DNA from: Zeugodacus cucurbitae
Taxonomy: Eukaryota > Arthropoda > Insecta > Diptera > Tephritidae
NCBI RefSeq assembly: GCF_028554725.1
Contig: NC_071669.1
Span: 4,293,501 to 4,357,500 of the forward strand
Direction of reading: 5' to 3'
Length of the DNA: 64,000 nucleotides
Part shown: in pieces, positions 60,752 to 64,000 of the stretch
Numbering within the stretch: the stretch's first letter is position 1
Layout: each line of letters opens with the position of its first letter
Notes under the pieces: model-generated
Told to the model about the DNA's origin: nothing
The model's input: only the letters and a program-made list of their open reading frames with translations
Databases searched by the model: none
Made by a program: the position numbers and the translations under genes

Positions 60752-61425
60752 TCTTTGGTAGGGCTGTAAGTAAAAAATATCAAATCGCCTAGATGTAGGC
60801 AATGATTTCTTATAAGTAATAGTCATAATTTGTATAGGGGCTATTTTGTGTTTTCTCAAATATTTCTAGAAACGCGTGAGCTTCGAAAACTTTGTATCTG
60901 CTTTCTAGAAACTATAATCGTTGTCTCTGTTATATAATTTAGCATTATAGACTATTTACCTTCGAAAAACTTACTTTCGCCTGAATGTAGGCAACGTTAT
61001 ATTGCTTGTACTGGTTATATAAACGTTTATTTCGATAAAAGCATAATATTTTGTTTAATTTTATAACGAATATATTACAAATTTATTTCTTTGGTATGGC
61101 TGTAAGTAAAAAATTTCAAATCGCCTAAATGTAGGCAACGATTTCTTATAAGTAATAGTAGTAATATGTATTAGGGCTATTTTGTGTTTACTAAAATATT
61201 TCTATAAACGCGTGAGCTTAGAAAACTGTTTCCTTTCTAGAAACAATAACCGTTGTCTCTGTTATATAATTTAGCATTACATTATATTTAAATTCGAAAA
61301 AACTAACTTTCGCCTGAATGTAGGCAACGTTTCATTGCTTGTACTGGTTACATAAAAGTTTATTTCGATCAAAGCATAAAATTTTGTTTAATTTTATAAA
61401 GCATATATAACAAATTTATTTCTAT
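60752..61425. repeat. 336-bp tandem duplication carrying four copies of a GCCT..AGGC hairpin
   Basis: The first unit starts TCTTTGGTAGGGCTGTAAGT at 60752, the second TCTTTGGTATGGCTGTAAGT at 61088, 336 bp apart. Each unit holds two copies of CGCCT(A/G)(A/G)ATGTAGGCAA, with the hairpins at 60787, 60979, 61123 and 61312. Inside a unit they are about 190 bp apart. The stem is GCCT/AGGC with a six-base loop. The units otherwise share an intron-like AT-rich body with TTCTAGAAAC and GTTGTCTCTGTTATATAATT. Confidence 0.8.
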
Positions 61426-62170
61426 AAAGGCTTCATATTACTTTAATTTAATTCTTTCCCGAGACAGCCGCAATAATAAACATTATAAACCTTCTTGAGT
61501 GAGGCAGCAACTCAAATTTCGCTCATTCTGCAAATTACTAATGATTTTAGCTTCAAAATGCCATGTCTTCTCTATGTCCCCAACAAATTTCAACAATTAA
61601 TTCATATATCATTTGTATTGCTTGCGAAAACATGACTTGTCAAAATTCCTGTTGCATACTTTTTGGCGTAATTTGCATATACATACATAAACAAATTAAA
61701 CAAAGCACTCGTGCAAAACAAAATAAGCAGCTTAGTTGTCATGGCAACATTGGAATTATTATAAATAAATTGAAATATACAAATTGCAGCTGACAGTGTA
61801 GTGAAAGAGAAATCATAGAGGTAAAATCAAGTGTATGAATGTGCATACAGTTATAAAATTGTGTATATGAATTATAATATGTACATATGTGTGTGCTGTC
61901 GGTAGTGCAGAAAGCAAAAATGGCAGACAAATAGTAGACTTTGCAAGCATCAGCAGACAAAAATGCTGACACAGTCTTGTTTTGTCGGCAAACGCTTATT
62001 TCATGTTTTTGTTTTTATAGCTGAAGCATGTGAATATTTTTGTTTTCGCTTATAATGCGATTTCATACGAATTGATGTGAAAAATGCAGCCAGTAGGAAT
62101 TTGAAGGCTTTCGAACGTTAATATGGATAGTTTAAGATATATTTTATGGTCATATTAGTCACCCTCTAAT
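61426..62170. other. Non-coding stretch, nothing recognised
   Basis: No exon or mobile element is supported between the duplication and the Helentron-like element. Confidence 0.35.
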
Positions 62171-63690
62171 TATACCCTGAACAGGGTATATTAAGTTTGT
62201 CACGAAGTTTGTAACACCCAGAAGGAAGCGTCGGAGGCCCTATAAAGTATATACATAAATGATCAGTATGTTGAACTGAGTCGATTTAGCCATGTCCGTC
62301 TGTCTGTCCGTCCGTCCGTTTGTCTGTATATATACGAACTAGTCCTTCAGTTTTTAAGATATCGTTTTGAAATTTTGCAGACGTTATTTTCTCTTCAAGA
62401 AGCTGCTCATTTGTCGGAACTGCCGATATCGGACCACTATATCATATAGCTGCCATACAAACTGAACGATCGGAATCAAGGGCTTGTATGGAAAACTTTC
62501 GCATTTTACTATATATCTTCACGGAATTTGGTGTGAGTTATTGTTCATAGAAATAATTTAATCTCCGAAAAAATTGTTCAGATCGGTTCACTATAGCATA
62601 TAGCTGCCATACAAACTGAACGATCGGAATCAAGGGCTTGTATGGAAAACTTCCGCATTTTACTATATATCTTCACGAAATTTGGTGTGAGTTATTGTTC
62701 ATAGAAATAATTTAATCTCCGAAAAAATTGTTCAGATCAGTTCACTATAGCATACAGCTGCCATACAAACTGAACGATCGGAATCAAGGGCTTGTGTGGA
62801 AAACTTCCGCATTTTACTATATATCTTCACGAAATTTGGTGTGAGTTATTGTTCATAGAAATAATTTAATCTCCGAAAAAATTGTTCAGATCGGTTCACT
62901 ATAGCATATAGCTGCCATACAAACTGAACGATCGGAATCAATGGCTTGTATGGAGAACTTCCGCATTTTACTACATATCTTCACGAAATTCGATGTGAGT
63001 TATTGTTCATAGAAATAATTTAATCTCCGAAAAAATTGTTCAGATCGGTTCACTATAGCATATAGCTGCCATACAAACTGAACGATCGGAATCAAGGGCT
63101 TGTATGGAAAACTTCCGCATTTTACTACATATCTTCACGAAATTGGGTGTGAGTTTGTGCTCATAGAAATAATTTAATCTCCGAAAAAATTGTTCAGATC
63201 GGTTCACTATAGCATATAGCTGCCATACAAACTGAACGATCGGAATCAAAGGCTTGTATGGAAAACTTCCGCATTTTACTATATATCTTCACGAAATTTG
63301 GTGTGAGTTATTGTTCATAGAAATAATTTAATCTCCGAAAAAATTGTTCAGATCGGTTCACTATAGCATACAGCTGCCATACAAACTGAACGATCGGAAT
63401 CAAGGGCTTGTATGGAAAATTTTCGCATTTGACGTGGTATCTTCACGAAATTTGACATGGATTACTGCTTAAGGTAATAATATAATCTCCGAAGAAATTG
63501 TTCAGATCGGTTAACTATATAACCTTAATGTTTTTAGCAAACAACCCGGCTAAAAAGAATTAGTAAAATGTTTTCTTTTTTTTACTCACTTTTTCTTACG
63601 TCTTTAGATTTGTTTAAACACATAGTTACTAAAAGAAAAGCACCTGTGAAGGGTATATTAGCTTCGGTACAGCCGAAGTTAACGTTTTTT
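62171..63690 (+). mobile_element. DINE-1/Helentron-like non-autonomous Helitron with central tandem repeats
   Basis: The left end is a near-perfect hairpin TATACCCTGAACAGGGTATA (62171-62190). A conserved leader follows with CCATGTCCGTCTGTCTGTCC and AACTAGTCCTTCAGTTTTTA. Next comes an array with 154-bp period (62440-63500). The right end has GGGTATATTA (63651), echoing the left end in direct and inverted form, then a hairpin CTTCGGTACAGCCGAAG (63662-63678) and TTAACG followed by T-rich DNA. Subterminal inverted repeats, a 3' hairpin and a central array of about 150-bp repeats are the published hallmarks of DINE-1/Helentron elements of flies. There is no Rep/helicase coding, so it would move only in trans. 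The family is inferred from architecture. Confidence 0.65.
62440..63500 (+). repeat. Central tandem array, exact 154-bp period, about seven units
   Basis: The landmark ACTGAACGATCGG occurs at 62461, 62615, 62769, 62923, 63077, 63231 and 63385, every spacing exactly 154 bp. Units also share TATAGCTGCCATACAAA, AACTTCCGCATTTTACTA and ATAGAAATAATTTAATCTCC. The first and last units differ more: the last has GACGTGGTATCTTCACG and ACTGCTTAAGG, which may be the ancestral single-copy sequence. Confidence 0.95.
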
Positions 63691-64000
63691 TTTTGTTTTT
63701 TTTTTTTTATATTTTTTATGGAGATCAGATTTATCAGTTCAGATTGTTCAGATTTCTTCAAATAAATTCGTGTATTTCATTCACTTGTGTTGAAAATTTC
63801 TTCCATTTCATCTCAAATATTTTTCATTGGTGTTTTCCACACTGCCACTTTGTTCGCTACAACCCATTCCCCATCGTGCTCATAAGTGCTCCATCTCTTC
63901 CTCATCAACATACACACGTCAGACGCATAACAATAGTGCTGCTGTTGCTGCCATTAATGTCTAAAGTTGTAATAAATAATGTAATTACGTCATATAACAA
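63691..64000. other. Non-coding right edge
   Basis: A T-rich run, then ordinary unique-looking sequence up to the end of the window. No exon was recognised. Confidence 0.35.

Noticed and set aside
62440..63500. Evenly spaced repeats suggesting a CRISPR array
   Set aside because: The whole 154-bp unit repeats with no unique spacers, and the genome is clearly eukaryotic with transposon ends on both sides.
26820..64000. An undescribed multi-gene defence or biosynthetic system in the right half
   Set aside because: No coding exon with family motifs other than transposase remnants was found; the region is repeat-rich non-coding DNA.

Overview
The window looks like nuclear DNA of a higher fly, most probably a tephritid fruit fly (Bactrocera, Zeugodacus or Ceratitis type). 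The reasons are spliced genes with GT..AG introns, very AT-rich non-coding DNA, glutamine-, serine- and asparagine-rich insect-style proteins, and a dense load of Tc1/mariner elements. Two of these have the DD41D signature of the 'rosa' lineage, named after Ceratitis rosa. No tRNA, rRNA, CRISPR array, viral or bacterial gene cluster was seen.

Genes lie in the left 27 kb. A tiny apparent first coding exon (minus strand, about 6.57-6.58 kb) seems to start a gene that runs off the left edge through an extremely AT-rich intron. A five-exon minus-strand gene (12.48-16.06 kb, 838 aa) encodes a coiled-coil protein resembling the endosomal trafficking regulator ENTR1/SDCCAG3. Diverging from it across an 864-bp gap is a two-exon plus-strand gene (16.93-18.16 kb, 387 aa) with four N-terminal zinc fingers and seven TQT motifs: the fly ASCIZ/ATMIN transcription factor, which activates the dynein light chain LC8 gene. 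Next is a four-exon plus-strand Ras-family exchange factor of the RASGEF1 type (20.39-22.90 kb, 737 aa). At 26.43-26.82 kb lies the first coding exon of an unidentified gene (129 acidic residues ending at a strong splice donor). I could find no following exon in the remaining 37 kb.

From 26.8 kb to the end there is no convincing protein-coding gene. It may be a long intron of that last gene plus intergenic DNA. It is filled with repeats: seven copies or fragments of a mariner family ending in TGTTCAAAAAATAACGGG across the whole window; two young, internally deleted DD41D mariners and one decayed relative; an irritans-type mariner and a 332-bp MITE derived from it; another mariner-derived MITE; three copies of an unnamed 0.3-0.4-kb MITE, one nested inside a mariner; two elements with the architecture of DINE-1/Helentron non-autonomous Helitrons, one carrying a central array with an exact 154-bp period; a LINE-like GC-rich tail; a 1.3-kb higher-order minisatellite (124-bp units of about 21-bp monomers); an array of TGACAGCTGACA-type repeats; and a duplicated block carrying a conserved hairpin motif.

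I did not find a clear undescribed multi-gene system. The most unusual structures are the Helentron-like pair, the hairpin-bearing duplication at 60.75-61.43 kb, the higher-order satellite at 57.3-58.6 kb, and the duplicated scrap of a start exon near 6 kb.
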